A stretch of DNA of 64,000 nt from Streptomyces nodosus (GTDB taxonomy: Bacteria; Actinomycetota; Actinomycetes; Streptomycetales; Streptomycetaceae): positions 558,001-622,000 of the forward strand of contig NZ_CP023747.1 of the NCBI RefSeq assembly GCF_008704995.1. The letters run 5' to 3'. A program made the position numbers and the translations under genes. This document shows positions 34,291 to 61,180 of the stretch, in pieces; the stretch's first letter is position 1; every line of letters begins with the position of its first letter. The notes beneath the pieces are model-generated. The model saw only the letters and a program-made list of their open reading frames with translations, searched no databases and was not told the origin of the DNA.

Positions 34291-37200
34291 GTCGTGGCGG
34301 GCAGTTGCTTCACCGGGAGCGCGAGCGCCGACTCGGTCTCGGCTCCGAAGAGTTCGTCGTGCAGATGGCTCGCGAGCGTGGCCGCGTTCGGGTAGTCGAA
34401 CACCAGCGTCGCGGTCAGGCGCAGTCCGGTGGCCGCGCTCAGCCGGTTGCGCAGCTCGACCGCGGTGAGCGAGTCGAAGCCGACGTCCCGGAACTGGGCC
34501 GCGGCGTCCACCGACGCGGCGTCGGCGTGTCCGAGGACCAGCGCCGCCTGGGTGCGGACCAGGCCGAGGAGCGCCTCCCGGCGTTCTTCGGCCGTGAGCG
34601 CGGTCAGGCGTGCCACGAGCCCGTCGGCGGTGACGGTTCCGCCCGCGACAGTGCGCCGGGTGCGGGTGCGGACGAGACCGCGGAGCACCGCGGGCACCTC
34701 GCCCTGCGCGGCGAGCGCCGCCAGGTCGAGCCGGACCGGGACGACCAGGGCGGTGCCGGTGGTGTCCTCAGAGCCGGTGCCGGTGCCGTTGCCGGCCGCG
34801 AGCGCCGCGTCGAAGAGGGCGAAGCCCTGCTCGGCCGCGAGCGGCGGCATCCCGGCACGCGCCAGCCGTTCGGCCTCGGCGTCCGAGAGGGTTTCCGTCA
34901 TGCCGCCCGCCTGGTCCCAGGGGCCCCAGGCCAGCGACAGGCCCGGCAGGCCGGCCGCCCGGCGGTGCTCCATGAGCGCGTCCAGGAAGGCGTTGCCCGC
35001 CGCGTAGTTGGCCTGACCCGCGCCGCCGAAGACTCCCGCCACGGACGAGAACACGATGAACGCGTCCAGGTCCAGACCGCGGGTGGCCTGGTGCAGGTTC
35101 CAGGCCGCGTCCGCCTTCGGGCGCAGTACCCGGGCGAGCCGCTCCCCGGTGAGGGAGCCGATGACACCGTCGTCGAGGACGCCCGCGGTGTGCACGACCG
35201 CGGTGAGCGGGTGTTCCGCGGGGATCCCGGCGACCAGGGCGGTCACGGCGTCCGGGTCGGCGACATCGCAGGCCTGGACCGTCACCTCCGCACCATGCGC
35301 GATGAGTTCGGCGACGAGTTCCGTGGTGCCGGGGGCGTCACCGCCGCGCCTGCTGACCAGCAGCAGGTTGCGGACCCCGTAGGCGTCGACGAGGTGCCGG
35401 GCGAACTGGGCGCCGAGGCCACCGGTGCCGCCGGTGACCAGGACCGTGCCGTCCGACTGCCACGCGGTGGGCGCGGCGGTGTCGGCGGGACGGGCCAGCC
35501 GGGCGAGCCGGGCGGCGTGCGGCCGGCCGTCGCGCAGCGCGAGCTGCGGTTCGGCGGAGCCGAGGGCCGCTGCGAGGGCGGCGGCGGACTCGGGCGTCCC
35601 GTCCAGGTCGACGAGGCCGAGGGCGCCCGGGTTCTCGGTCTGGGCCGAACGGACCAGACCCTGGACGGCCGCCGCGCCGAGGTCCCGGGTGTCGACCGCG
35701 CCGCGCGTCACGAAGACGAGGCGGGCGCCGGCGAGCCGGTCTTCGGACAGCCGGCTCTGGACGGTGTCCAGCGCGTCGGCGGTGAGCCGGTGTGCCGCGT
35801 CGGAGGCCGGTTCGCCGTCGTGCGAGGCGACGCCGTGCACGACCACCTCCGGCACGGGCCCGTCCGCGGCGACCGTGGCGGCCACCAGGGCGGCCACGTC
35901 CGGGTAGGTCCGCACGGTGGTGCCGGCGCCGGTGAGCGCGGCGGCGAGCCCGAGCGGGTCGCCGTCGGTCCCGAGGAGCGCGACGGTCGCGGGGGCCGCC
36001 TCGGATCCCTGGGCGGGGGTCCACTCGACGCCGAAGAACGCGTCACGCAGCAGCGCCTCGGTTCCCGTGGTGCCGAGTCCGTCGACGCTCCGGGTGACCA
36101 GGGAGCCCACCGAGACGACCGGCGTACCGGACGGGTCCACGGCGCTCAGCGACAGCGTACGGTCGCCGGTCGGCGTCAGCCGGACACGGAGCACGGTGGC
36201 TCCGGAGGCGTGCAGCGAGACGTCCGTCCAGGAGAACGGCAGTCCGGCCGTGCCGCCGTCGGCGGCCGGGGTCAGCAGTAGGGCGTGCAGCGCGGAGTCG
36301 AACAGGGCCGGGTGCAGACCGAAGCCGGCGGCCGTGTTCTCGGTGCCCTCCGGCAGAGCCACCTCGGCGAACCATTCGTCGCCGCGCCGCCAGGCCGCGC
36401 GCAGCCCCTGGAAGAGCGGTCCGTAGCCGAAGCCGGCCGCGGCGAACTCCTCGTAGCATCCGTCGGCGTCGACGGCCTGGGCGCCCTCGGGCGGCCATAC
36501 GGCGGTGTCGAAGGCGGCGGGGGCCGGCCGGCTGCCGGCGGGGGCCAGCACACCGGCGGCATGCTGCGACCAGGCGGTGTCGCCGGTGCCTTCGGGGCGT
36601 GCGTACACGCCCACGACGCGGCGGCCGGCGGCATCGGGTGCCTCGACGGCGACCTGGACCTGGACGGCGCCCCGCTCGGGCAGGACCAGCGGTGCGGTGA
36701 TGGTCAGTTCCTCGACCTGGTCGCTGCCGACCTCGTCGCCGGCGCGGATCGCCAGCTCCAGCAGGGCCGTGCCCGGCAGCAGGACGGTGCCGTCGACGGT
36801 GTGGTCGGCCAGCCAGGGGTGAGAGTGCAGTGCGAGGCGGCCGGTGAACAGCACGCCCTCGCCTGCGGCGAGTTCGACGGCGGCGCCCAGCAGGGGGTGC
36901 TCGGCGGAGCCGAGACCGGCGGCGCGGACATCGCCGCCGCCGAGCGGGGCCGCGGGCCAGAACCACTGGTGCTGGAAGGCGTACGTCGGCAGTTCCACGC
37001 GGCGTGCGCCGGTACCGGCGAACAGGGCGGACCAGTCGATCCGCAGTCCGCCGATGTGCAGTCGGGCGAGCGCGGCGACCGTCGCGGCCTCCTCGGCCGT
37101 GTTCTTCCGCAGCAGCGGGACGGTGACGGCCTCGTCGCCGGTCAGCGACTCCTGGGCCATGGCGGAGAGAACTCCGTCCGGACCCAGCTCCAGGAAGGTG

Positions 37201-38921
37201 GTCACGCCCTGTTCTTCGAGCGTGGTGACCCCGTCGGCGAAGCGGACCGCCTCACGGACATGGCGCACCCAGTACTCGGGCGAGCACAGCTCCTCGGCCG
37301 TGGCCAGGGAACCCGTCAGGTTCGACACCACCGGGATCACCGGGGCCGCGAACGACAGCCCCTCGGCCACCGCCCGGAACTCGTCCAGCATCGGGTCCAT
37401 CAGCGGCGAGTGGAAGGCGTGCGACACGCGCAGCATCGTCGCCTTACGGCCCTCCGCCTCGAACCGCGCCGCAACCTCCAGCACGGCACCTTCGGCCCCC
37501 GACACCACCACGGACGCGGGTCCGTTGAGTGCGGCGATCGACACCTCGTCGGACAGGTACGGGATGACCTCGTCCTCGGTGGCCTGGACGGCCACCATCG
37601 CGCCGCCGGCCGGGAGCGCCTGCATCAGACGACCACGGGCGGCCACCAGACGCGCCGCATCCTCCAGCGAGAACACCCCGGCAATGTGCGCGGCAGCGAT
37701 CTCACCGATCGAGTGGCCGGCCACGAAGTCCGGAGTGACTCCGAAGGACTCCACGAGGCGGTGGAGAGCGACCTCGACCGCGAACAGCGCGGGCTGAGTC
37801 CACCCGGTCTCGTTCAGCAGACCGGCATCCTCACCCCACATCACCTCCCGCAGAGAACCGTCCAACTCGCCGTCCAGGACAGCGAGTACGGCATCCAGGG
37901 CCTCGGCAAACACGGGGAACCGGCCGTACAGCTCACGACCCATACCGAGCCGCTGCGAACCCTGACCCGAGAACAGCGCCGCCGAGCGACCGGTGCGGGC
38001 CGGGCCCGATACGGCCGCGGGGTCGGGCTCGCCCACCGCGAGGGCCGCCAGGGCGCGGGCCGCGGTGTCCGCGTCGGTGGCGAGGACGACCGCACGGTGC
38101 TCGAACAGCGACCGGGCGGCGACCAGGGAGGAACCGACGTCCACCAGCGGACGGTCGAGCTCCGCCTCGACCGAGGCGAGCAGCTTCGCCGCCTGGCTGC
38201 GCAGCGCCTCCGGCGTCTTGCCGGACAGCACCCACGGAACCACCGAGGGCTCCACCACGCCCGACTCGGGTGTCGAACCACCGATCACGGTGCCCTGGAT
38301 CACCTTTGCGGGCTGCTCCAGGATGACGTGGGCGTTGGTACCGCTGATACCGAAGGAGGAGACACCCGCACGACGCACATGCTCCGTCTCGGGCCACTCC
38401 GTCTGCTCGGTGAGCAGTTCCACGGCCCCTTCGGTCCAGTCGACGTGCGAGGACGGGGCATCGACATGCAGGGTGCGCGGGAGCACACCGTGCCGCATCG
38501 ACATGACCATCTTGATCACACCCGCGACACCCGCCGCGGCCTGCGTGTGACCGATGTTCGACTTCACGGAGCCGAGCCACAGCGGCTGCTCCGGGTCACG
38601 GTCCCGGCCGTAGGTCGCAAGCAGCGCCTGCGCCTCGATCGGGTCACCCAGCGTCGTACCCGTACCGTGCGCCTCGACCACGTCGATCTCCTGGGCGGAG
38701 AGTCCACCGCTGGCGAGGGCCTGGCGGATGACGCGCTGCTGGGACGGGCCGTTGGGGGCCGTGAGGCCGTTGGAGGCGCCGTCCTGGTTGACCGCGGAGC
38801 CGCGGACGACCGCGAGGATCTCATGGCCGTTGCGGATCGCGTCGGACTGCCGCTCCAGGACCAGCATGCCGACCCCTCGGACCAGCCGACACCGTCCGCC
38901 GAGTCCGGAGAACGCTTGCAC
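28779..38921 (-). CDS. Type I modular PKS, 3' part of the broken giant gene
   Basis: A 3,380-aa open frame. It starts inside a KS domain ([15 protein letters not shown]) without a docking domain or SD, so it is not a real gene start. It holds the rest of module 6 (late KS-AT-DH-KR-ACP), module 7 (KS-AT-DH-KR-ACP) and a C-terminal docking domain ending in [13 protein letters not shown]. Both ATs are of malonyl type (SHAFHS); both KRs are B type. The frame is the same as that of the upstream 39351-56309 ORF (56309 minus 38921 is a multiple of 3), and the KS between them is readable across three frames. The two ORFs are therefore best read as one gene, 28779-56309, of about 9,176 codons, NysC-like. 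No terminal TE: the chain must pass to another PKS. Confidence 0.85.
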   Translation of the reverse strand: MQAFSGLGGRCRLVRGVGMLVLERQSDAIRNGHEILAVVRGSAVNQDGASNGLTAPNGPSQQRVIRQALASGGLSAQEIDVVEAHGTGTTLGDPIEAQALLATYGRDRDPEQPLWLGSVKSNIGHTQAAAGVAGVIKMVMSMRHGVLPRTLHVDAPSSHVDWTEGAVELLTEQTEWPETEHVRRAGVSSFGISGTNAHVILEQPAKVIQGTVIGGSTPESGVVEPSVVPWVLSGKTPEALRSQAAKLLASVEAELDRPLVDVGSSLVAARSLFEHRAVVLATDADTAARALAALAVGEPDPAAVSGPARTGRSAALFSGQGSQRLGMGRELYGRFPVFAEALDAVLAVLDGELDGSLREVMWGEDAGLLNETGWTQPALFAVEVALHRLVESFGVTPDFVAGHSIGEIAAAHIAGVFSLEDAARLVAARGRLMQALPAGGAMVAVQATEDEVIPYLSDEVSIAALNGPASVVVSGAEGAVLEVAARFEAEGRKATMLRVSHAFHSPLMDPMLDEFRAVAEGLSFAAPVIPVVSNLTGSLATAEELCSPEYWVRHVREAVRFADGVTTLEEQGVTTFLELGPDGVLSAMAQESLTGDEAVTVPLLRKNTAEEAATVAALARLHIGGLRIDWSALFAGTGARRVELPTYAFQHQWFWPAAPLGGGDVRAAGLGSAEHPLLGAAVELAAGEGVLFTGRLALHSHPWLADHTVDGTVLLPGTALLELAIRAGDEVGSDQVEELTITAPLVLPERGAVQVQVAVEAPDAAGRRVVGVYARPEGTGDTAWSQHAAGVLAPAGSRPAPAAFDTAVWPPEGAQAVDADGCYEEFAAAGFGYGPLFQGLRAAWRRGDEWFAEVALPEGTENTAAGFGLHPALFDSALHALLLTPAADGGTAGLPFSWTDVSLHASGATVLRVRLTPTGDRTLSLSAVDPSGTPVVSVGSLVTRSVDGLGTTGTEALLRDAFFGVEWTPAQGSEAAPATVALLGTDGDPLGLAAALTGAGTTVRTYPDVAALVAATVAADGPVPEVVVHGVASHDGEPASDAAHRLTADALDTVQSRLSEDRLAGARLVFVTRGAVDTRDLGAAAVQGLVRSAQTENPGALGLVDLDGTPESAAALAAALGSAEPQLALRDGRPHAARLARLARPADTAAPTAWQSDGTVLVTGGTGGLGAQFARHLVDAYGVRNLLLVSRRGGDAPGTTELVAELIAHGAEVTVQACDVADPDAVTALVAGIPAEHPLTAVVHTAGVLDDGVIGSLTGERLARVLRPKADAAWNLHQATRGLDLDAFIVFSSVAGVFGGAGQANYAAGNAFLDALMEHRRAAGLPGLSLAWGPWDQAGGMTETLSDAEAERLARAGMPPLAAEQGFALFDAALAAGNGTGTGSEDTTGTALVVPVRLDLAALAAQGEVPAVLRGLVRTRTRRTVAGGTVTADGLVARLTALTAEERREALLGLVRTQAALVLGHADAASVDAAAQFRDVGFDSLTAVELRNRLSAATGLRLTATLVFDYPNAATLASHLHDELFGAETESALALPVKQLPATTDDPIVIVGMACRYPGGVASPEDLWRLLLEGTDAITEFPVNRGWDIESVYHPDPEHLGTSYTRSGGFLHEAGEFDPGFFGMSPREALATDSQQRLLLESSWEAIERAGIDPVGLRGSATGVFAGVMYSDYGSILGGKEFEGLQGQGSAGSVASGRVSYTFGFEGPAVTVDTACSSSLVAMHLAAQALRTGECSLALAGGVTVISTPGTFVEFSRQRGLSPDGRCKAFSDSADGVGWSEGVGMLVLERQSDAIRNGHEILAVLRGSAINQDGASNGLTAPNGPSQQRVIRQALASGGLSTGDVDVVEAHGTGTTLGDPIEAQALLATYGRDRDPEQPLLLGSVKSNIGHTQAAAGVAGVIKMVMSMRHGVLPRTLHVDAPSSHVDWTEGAVELLTEQTEWPETEHVRRAGVSSFGISGTNAHVILEQPAKVIQGTVVAASAAPESDVVEPSVVPWVLSAKTPEALRDQAARLLAAVTEEPAPRPADVAHSLLVTRSLFAHRAVVLAGEHQETVRALTVLAAGATDPTAVSGTVASGRSAALFSGQGSQRLGMGRELYGRFPVFAEVLDAVLAVLDGELGGSLREVMWGEDAGLLNETGWTQPALFAVEVALYRLVESWGVRPDFVAGHSIGEIAAAHIAGVFSLEDAARLVAARGRLMQALPAGGAMVAVQATEDEVVPHLSDGVSIAALNGPTSVVLSGVESAVLELAARFEAEGRKTTRLRVSHAFHSPLMDPMLDEFRAVAEGLSYAAPVIPVVSNLTGSLATAEELCSPEYWVRHVREAVRFADGVAVLEAQGVTTFLELGPDGVLSAMAQESLTGDETVTIPLLRKDRDEETTALLARAGLYTRGIGGGWQDLLAGTGARRVNLPTYAFQHQWFWPTGRAAAGGDVRAAGLGSAEHPLLGAAVELAAGEGVLFTGRLSLSSHPWLADHVVMGTVLLPGTALLEMAVRAGDEVGCGRVEELTLAAPLVLPERGALQVQVAVAAPDDSGRRTVGVYSRLEGADESVWAQHAAGVLAPGAGAPETGLGTEVWPPRDAESLDTEDCYQAFAEAGFAYGPLFQGLRAVWRRGEELFAEVALPEEGTGEAAEFGLHPALLDSALHATMLAATGGEEGDGGGALPFSWEGVALHASGASALRVRLAPAGDNALSVHAVDPAGAPVVTVGRLLTRTVTGDQLKAAGEDQNTLFGVDWTPVADTRAARPASVAIVGADPFGLADAFAGAGLTAVTAADLTALTASSEAAVPDTVLVPVAGAPADGADLPGAVREVTGRVLALLQQWPVEEALAASRLVFVTRGAVAVDDGGTADLAASAVWGLVRSAQTENPGCFGLLDLDPAAAVPSARLVEALTAGAEEPQLALRGIEVVAARLARYDAAQPEPASGAMADGTSGTFRTTGTVLVTGGTGGLGRLLARHLVTTHGVRSLLLASRRGLQADGAGKLVAELEEMGAEVTVRACDVADPEAVAALVAAAPKGRPLSAVVHTAGVLDDGVVGSLTPERLDTVLRPKADAVWHLHRATRGLDLDAFVVYSSVAGVFGGAGQANYAAANTFLDALMARRRADGLPGVSLAWGPWEQDSGMTGTLTDAEAERLARSGMPPLTVEQGHALFDAVVAGERALALPVRLDLAVLRAGGEVPALLRGLIRVPARRAAAQSAVPSADTLTRQLAGLGAQEQEEALLTLVRGQAATVLGHRDGSAIGRERQFQELGFDSLTAVEFRNRLNTATGLRLPATLLFDYPTPADVVRYLRGQLVTDDPSGAGSVLAALEGLEKAIAALSLDDAEEHRRVAGRIEVLRTKWAALGRTDTADEDASSDDLDGASDEDMFALLDDELGLS
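33013..33269. repeat. 257-bp block identical to 38311-38567 (late KS)
   Basis: By eye the KS segments of modules 7 and 6 are identical over 257 bp here, while flanking sequence differs at many third positions. It indicates recent gene conversion or duplication, and a place where short-read assembly can fail. Confidence 0.8.
37394..37637. repeat. 244-bp block identical to 43634-43877 (AT)
   Basis: AT segments of modules 6 and 5 are identical by eye over 244 bp, covering the SHAFHS motif and the region towards GHSIG. The neighbouring AT of module 7 differs at several codons. Mosaic sharing among modules points to intragenic conversion. Confidence 0.8.
38311..38567. repeat. 257-bp block identical to 33013-33269 (late KS)
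   Basis: Module 6 copy of the KS repeat described at 33013. It lies directly beside the damaged KS stretch. Confidence 0.8.
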
Positions 38922-39350
38922 CGTCCGTCCGGCGACAGACCCCGCTGCCGCGCGAAGTCCACGAAGACTCCCGGTGTCGACATCACGGTCACACCGCCTG
39001 CCAGGGCGAGCGAGATCTCACCCGAGCGCAGGGCCTGCATCGCCCAGTGCATCGCCACCAGCGACGACGAGCACGCGGTGTCCACCGTGACTGCCGGACC
39101 CTCGAAGCCGAAGGTGTACGAGACCCGGCCGGAAGCCACGCTCGGGGAACTGCCGCTGCCCTGGAAGCCCTCGAACTCGGGCTCGCCAGCATCGCGGCCT
39201 GTAGTCCGCTGTACATCACACCGGCGAACACACCGGTCGCACTGCCGCGCAGACCGGACCGGGGTCGATACCGGCCCGCTCGATCGCTTCCCATGGAGGT
39301 CTCGAGCAGCAGACGCTGCTGGGAGTCGGTGGAGAGCGCCTCACGCGGGC

Positions 39351-56309
<16,959 letters not shown>

Positions 56310-56326
56310 CGTGTTCCAGCTCTCTT

Positions 56327-59300
56327 TCAGTTCGCCGAGTTCTCGGCGGCCAGCCGCAGCAGGGCTTCGGCGTCCATGTCGTCGAGGTCGAGGGCGTCCG
56401 CCGCGTCGTCCGTCGCGGTGGCGCTGTCCTCGGTGTCGTCGGACTCGGCGAGTTTCAGAACCATGTCGAGGAGGCCCGCCTTGCGCAGCCGTCCGATCGG
56501 GACGGTGGCGAGGGCCTCGCGGATACGGGCATCGGGGTCGTCGGCGCGGCCGGTGTCCGCCTCATCGGGTGCGGTGCCGTAGAGCAGCGAACCGATGTGC
56601 TGGGCGAGGGCCGTGGGGGTCGGGTAGTCGAAGACCAGGGCGGCCGGCAGGGGCAGCCCGAGGGCGGCGCGGAGCCGGTTGCGCAGTTCGACGGCGGTGA
56701 CGGAGTCGAAGCCGACGTCGCGGAAGGCGCGCGAGGCGGGCACCGCGTCGGGGCTGTCGTGGCCGAGGGTCGCGGACGCCTCGGCGCGGACGGCCTCGAC
56801 GAGGGCACGGGCGCGCTCGGCGGTGGGCAGCCCGTCCAGGCGGGCGCGCAGCGGCGGCACGGCCGCGTCGGCGCCACCGTCGGCCGGGCCCTCGTCGCTG
56901 AGCGCCGAGACGGCCTCCGGGACGGTGCTCAGCAGGGCGCTGGGCCGGTTCGCGGTGAAGGCGGGCGCGAACATCTCCCAGTCCATCAGGGTGATGGCGG
57001 CCGCGGTGTCGTCGTTCTCGAGCATCTGGTCGAGGGCGCCCAGGGCGTGTTCCGGTTCCATGGCCAGCACGCCCTGGCGGACGAGCCGGTCGTGGACCTC
57101 GGGGTCGGTCGCCATGCCGACCTCGCCCCAGGTGCCCCAGGCCACCGACGAGGCGGTCAGGCCGAGGGACCTGCGGTGCTCGGCGAGGGCGTCGAGGTAG
57201 GCGTTGGCGGCGGCGTAGCCGGGCTGGCCACCGCTGCCCCAGACCGCGGCGCCGGACGAGAACAGCACGAACGCGTCCAGGTCGAGGTCGGCGGTCAGCT
57301 CGTGCAGATGCCGGGCGGCGGTCAGCTTGGCGCGCATGAGCGCGTCGAGCTGACCGAGCGTCAGGTCGGCGACGGGGGCGTCGTCGTGGGCCACACCGGC
57401 GGAGTGGAAGACCGCGGTGAGCGGCGCGTCCTCGGGCAGCTCGGCCAGGAGCGCGGCGAGCGCCTCCCGGTCGGCGGCGTCGCAGGCGGCGATGGTCACC
57501 CGGACGCCCAGCTGCTCCAGTTCGGCGCGGAGTTCGGCGGCGCCCGGGGCGTCGGCGCCGCGCCGGCTGGTCAGCACCAGGTGTGCGGCGCCCTGTTCGG
57601 CGAGGCGGCGGGCGACCCGGCCGCCGATGCCGCCGGTGCCACCGGTGACGAGGACGGAGCCGTGGACCGGCGGGCGCTTCCCGGAGCCGGGTACGGCCGG
57701 GGCGGCGTGGGCGAGGCGGCGGGCCAGCACGCCCGAACCGCGGATCGCGAGCTGGTCCTCGCCGCCCGCGTCGGCGAGCAGTCCGGTGAGCCGGGCGGCG
57801 GCCCGGGTGTCGACCGTCTCCGGCAGGTCGATCAGACCGCCCCACCGGTCGGGGTGTTCGAGGCCGATGACCCGGCCGAGGCCCCACAGCGCACCCTGCA
57901 CGGGGCTGCTGAGGACATCGCCGCGGCCGGCGGCGACACCGCCCCGGGTCAGGCACCACAGGGGCGCGGTGAGTCCCGCGTCGCCGAGGGCCTGGGCGAG
58001 GAGGAGGGTCTGGGCGAGGCCGAGAGGCACCGAACCGTGGTCGGTGTGGAGTGCCTCGGCGGCGGCGAGCAGCGAGACCACGGCGTGGAACTCCCCCTCG
58101 TCCTCGCGGAGCTGGGCGAGCTGCGCGGCCCAGGCGGCCCGGTCGGTGCCCTTGGCCTCGAAGCGGACGGTGTCCGGGCCGAGCGCGTCGAGGACGGCGG
58201 TGACCCAGGGGGCGCCCGCGTGGTCCGGCGAGATCACCGCGAGCAGCCGGCCGGCGGGCCGGGCGGTGCCGGGTTCGGCGACGCGGTTCCACTCGATGTG
58301 GTAGCGCAGGGCGTCCGCCCGGGAGCGGGTGAGGGAGCGGGTGCGCCAGGCGGACAGCGCGGGCAGTACGTCGCCGAGCCGGGCGGCGCCGTCGTCGGCG
58401 GGGATGCCGAGTTCACCGGCGAGCGCGTCGAGGTCCTGGTTCTGGACCAGTTCCCAGAAGGCGGCGTCGGAGGCGTCGGCGGTGCCCGCGGGGGCGGCGG
58501 TCTTCGGCTCGGGCCAGAAGTCCTGCCGCTGGAAGGGGTAGGTCGGCAGGTCGACGGCCGCGTACGCGGGGCGGTCGAAGGCGGTGGTCCAGTCGACGGC
58601 GATGCCATGGGTGTGCGCCTCGGCGAGCGAGGTGAGGAACCGGCGGCGGTCGCCGTCGTCGCGGCGCAGCGTGCCGAGGACGGCGCCGGTCTCGGTCAGC
58701 TCCTCCTGAACGCTCTCCTGTGTCTCCTGGATCGGGGCCGCCAGCACCGGGTGCGGGCTGATCTCCACGAACACCCGGTGTCCGGAGGCGATGAGGGCGC
58801 GGGTGGCGTCCTCCATCAGCACCGTCTGCCGCAGGTTGGTGTACCAGTAGGTGCCGTCGAAGGCCGCCTCGTCGAGCCGGGCGCCGGTGACGGTCGAGTA
58901 GAACGGCACCTCGGGGGTGCGGGGGCTGACGGGGGCGAGGACGCGGGCGAGTTCGTCGCGCACGGCCTCGACGTGCCGGCCGTGCGAGGCGTAGTCCACG
59001 GACACCTTGCGGGCCCGTACGTTCTGCTCGCGGCAGGTCTCCAGGAGTTCGTCGAGGGCGTCGGCGTCGCCGGAGACGATCACCGAGGAGGGGCCGTTGA
59101 CGGCGGCGATGGACAGCGCCTCGCCCCAGGGCTGAAGGAGTTCGGTGACGCGTGCGGCGGGCGCGGAGACGGACATCATGCCGCCGAGCCCGGACAGCTG
59201 GGGCAGGGCCTGGCTGCGCAGCGCCACGACGAGGGCGGCGTCCTCCAGGCTGAGCGCCCCGGCGACATGGGCGGCGGCGATCTCGCCCTGCGAGTGGCCG

Positions 59301-61180
59301 ACGACGGCGGCCGGTTCGACGCCGTGCGACCGCCACAGCGCGGTGAGCGCGACCATCATCGAGAACAGGGCGGGCTGGACGACGTCCACGCGCTCCAGGA
59401 GCTCCGGGTCGCCCTCGCCGGCCAGCACCTCGTGCAGCGACCAGTCGGTGTACGGGGCGAGCGCCGCGGCGCAGTCGTCGACGGCGGTGCGGAACACCTC
59501 GGAGCCGGCGAGGAGTTCGCGGCCCATCCCCCACCACTGGGAGCCCTGGCCCGGGTACACGAAGACGGGTCCCGTGGAGTCCGGTCCGGCGGTGCCGGTG
59601 ACGACGCCGGGGGCGGACGCGGAGGACACCACGGCCTCCAGGCCGCGGGTGAAGTCCTCGGGCCGGCTGCCGAGGACGACGGCGCGGTGGTCGAAGGCGG
59701 TCCTGGTGGTGGCCAGGGCGTGTCCGACGCGGGCGGGCTCGACGGTGACGTCGGTGCCGGTGGTCGCGGTCAGCAGCCGGGACGCCTGCTCGCGCAGCGC
59801 CTGCGCGGACCTGGCGGACAGCAGCCAGGGGACGAGCGGGGCGCCCTCGATGTCACCGGCGGGTTCTTCGGCGGGCTCCTCGGCGGGCGGGGCCTGCTCC
59901 AGGAGGAGGTGGGCGTTGGTGCCGCTGATGCCGAAGGAGGAGATGCCGGCCCGGCGGGGGCGGTCCCCCACGGCGGGCCACTCGGTGCGCTCGCGCAGCA
60001 GGGTGACGGCGCCGGAGGTCCAGTCGACATGGCTGGAGGGCTCGTCGATGTGCAGGGTGCCGGGCAGTTCACCGGCGTGCATGGCCATCACCATCTTGAT
60101 GACACCGGCGACGCCCGCGGCGGCCTGGGTGTGGCCGATGTTGGACTTCACCGAGCCCAGCAGCAGCGGCTGTCCGCCGTCGCGGCCCTGGCCGTAGGTG
60201 GCGAGCAGGGCGCCGGCCTCGATGGGGTCGCCGAGCTTGGTGCCGGTGCCGTGCGCCTCGACCACGTCGATGTCGGCGGTGCCGAGTCCGGCGTTGGCGA
60301 GGGCCTGACGGATGACGCGCTGCTGGGAGAGGCCGTTGGGGGCGGTCAGGCCGTTGGAGGCGCCGTCCTGGTTGAGGGCGGAGCCCCGGACGACGGCGAG
60401 GACGCGGTGGCCGTTGCGGCGGGCGTCGGAGAGCTTCTCCAACAGGACGACGCCGACGCCCTCGGCGAGGGTCATGCCGTCGGCGCCCTCGGCGAACGGC
60501 TTGCAGCGGCCGTTCTCGGCCAGTGCGCGCTGCCGGCTGAACCCGATGAACGCGTGCGGGGTGGCCATGACGGCCGCGCCGCCGGCCAGCGCGAGGCTGC
60601 TCTCGCCGCTGCGCAGCGACTGGCAGGCCAGGTGCATCGCGACCAGGGAGGAGGAGCAGGCGGTGTCGACGGTGACCGCGGGGCCCTCGAGGCCCAGCAG
60701 ATAGGAGATCCGGCCGGACAGCACGCTGGCCGCGGTGCCGGTCATCATGTGCACCTCGGCGCCCTCGGTGCCGTTCTGCACGCTGCTGGAGTAGTCCTGG
60801 TAGCTGGCGCCGAAGAAGGCGCCGGTGGCGGTGGAGTGCAGCGACTCGGGGTCGATGCCGGCCCGCTCCAGGACCTCCCAGGAGGTCTCCAGGAGCAGCC
60901 GCTGCTGCGGGTCCATGGCCAGCGCCTCGCGGGGCGAGATGCCGAAGAACCCGGCGTCGAAGCCGGCCGCCTCGTGCAGGAAGCCACCGTGCACGGAGTA
61001 GGTGCGGCCCTGCCGGTCGGGGTCCGGGTCGTAGAGGCCGTGGGCGTCCCAGCCGCGGTCGGCGGGGAACTCGGAGATGACGTCGGCGCCGTCGAGGGCG
61101 AGCCGCAGCAGCTCCTCCGGGGTGTTCGCGCCGCCGGGGAAGCGGCAGCTCATGCCGACGATGACGATCAGGTCGTCGTC
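56327..61180 (-). other. PKS module 2 (KS-AT-KR-ACP) and docking tail
   Basis: Residues counted from Met at 63976: KS about 935-1360 (Cys1107), AT about 1470-1790 with GHSQG (1560-1564) and YASH (1662-1665), methylmalonyl type. KR catalytic half about 2106-2290: TGGTGGIGG, no LDD, W2246 and Q2251 in WGSGGQPGY, the A1 fingerprint. ACP Ser2425. Residues about 2470-2549 form a helical C-terminal docking domain. No DH. Expected to add a propionate unit with an L-hydroxyl. Confidence 0.88.
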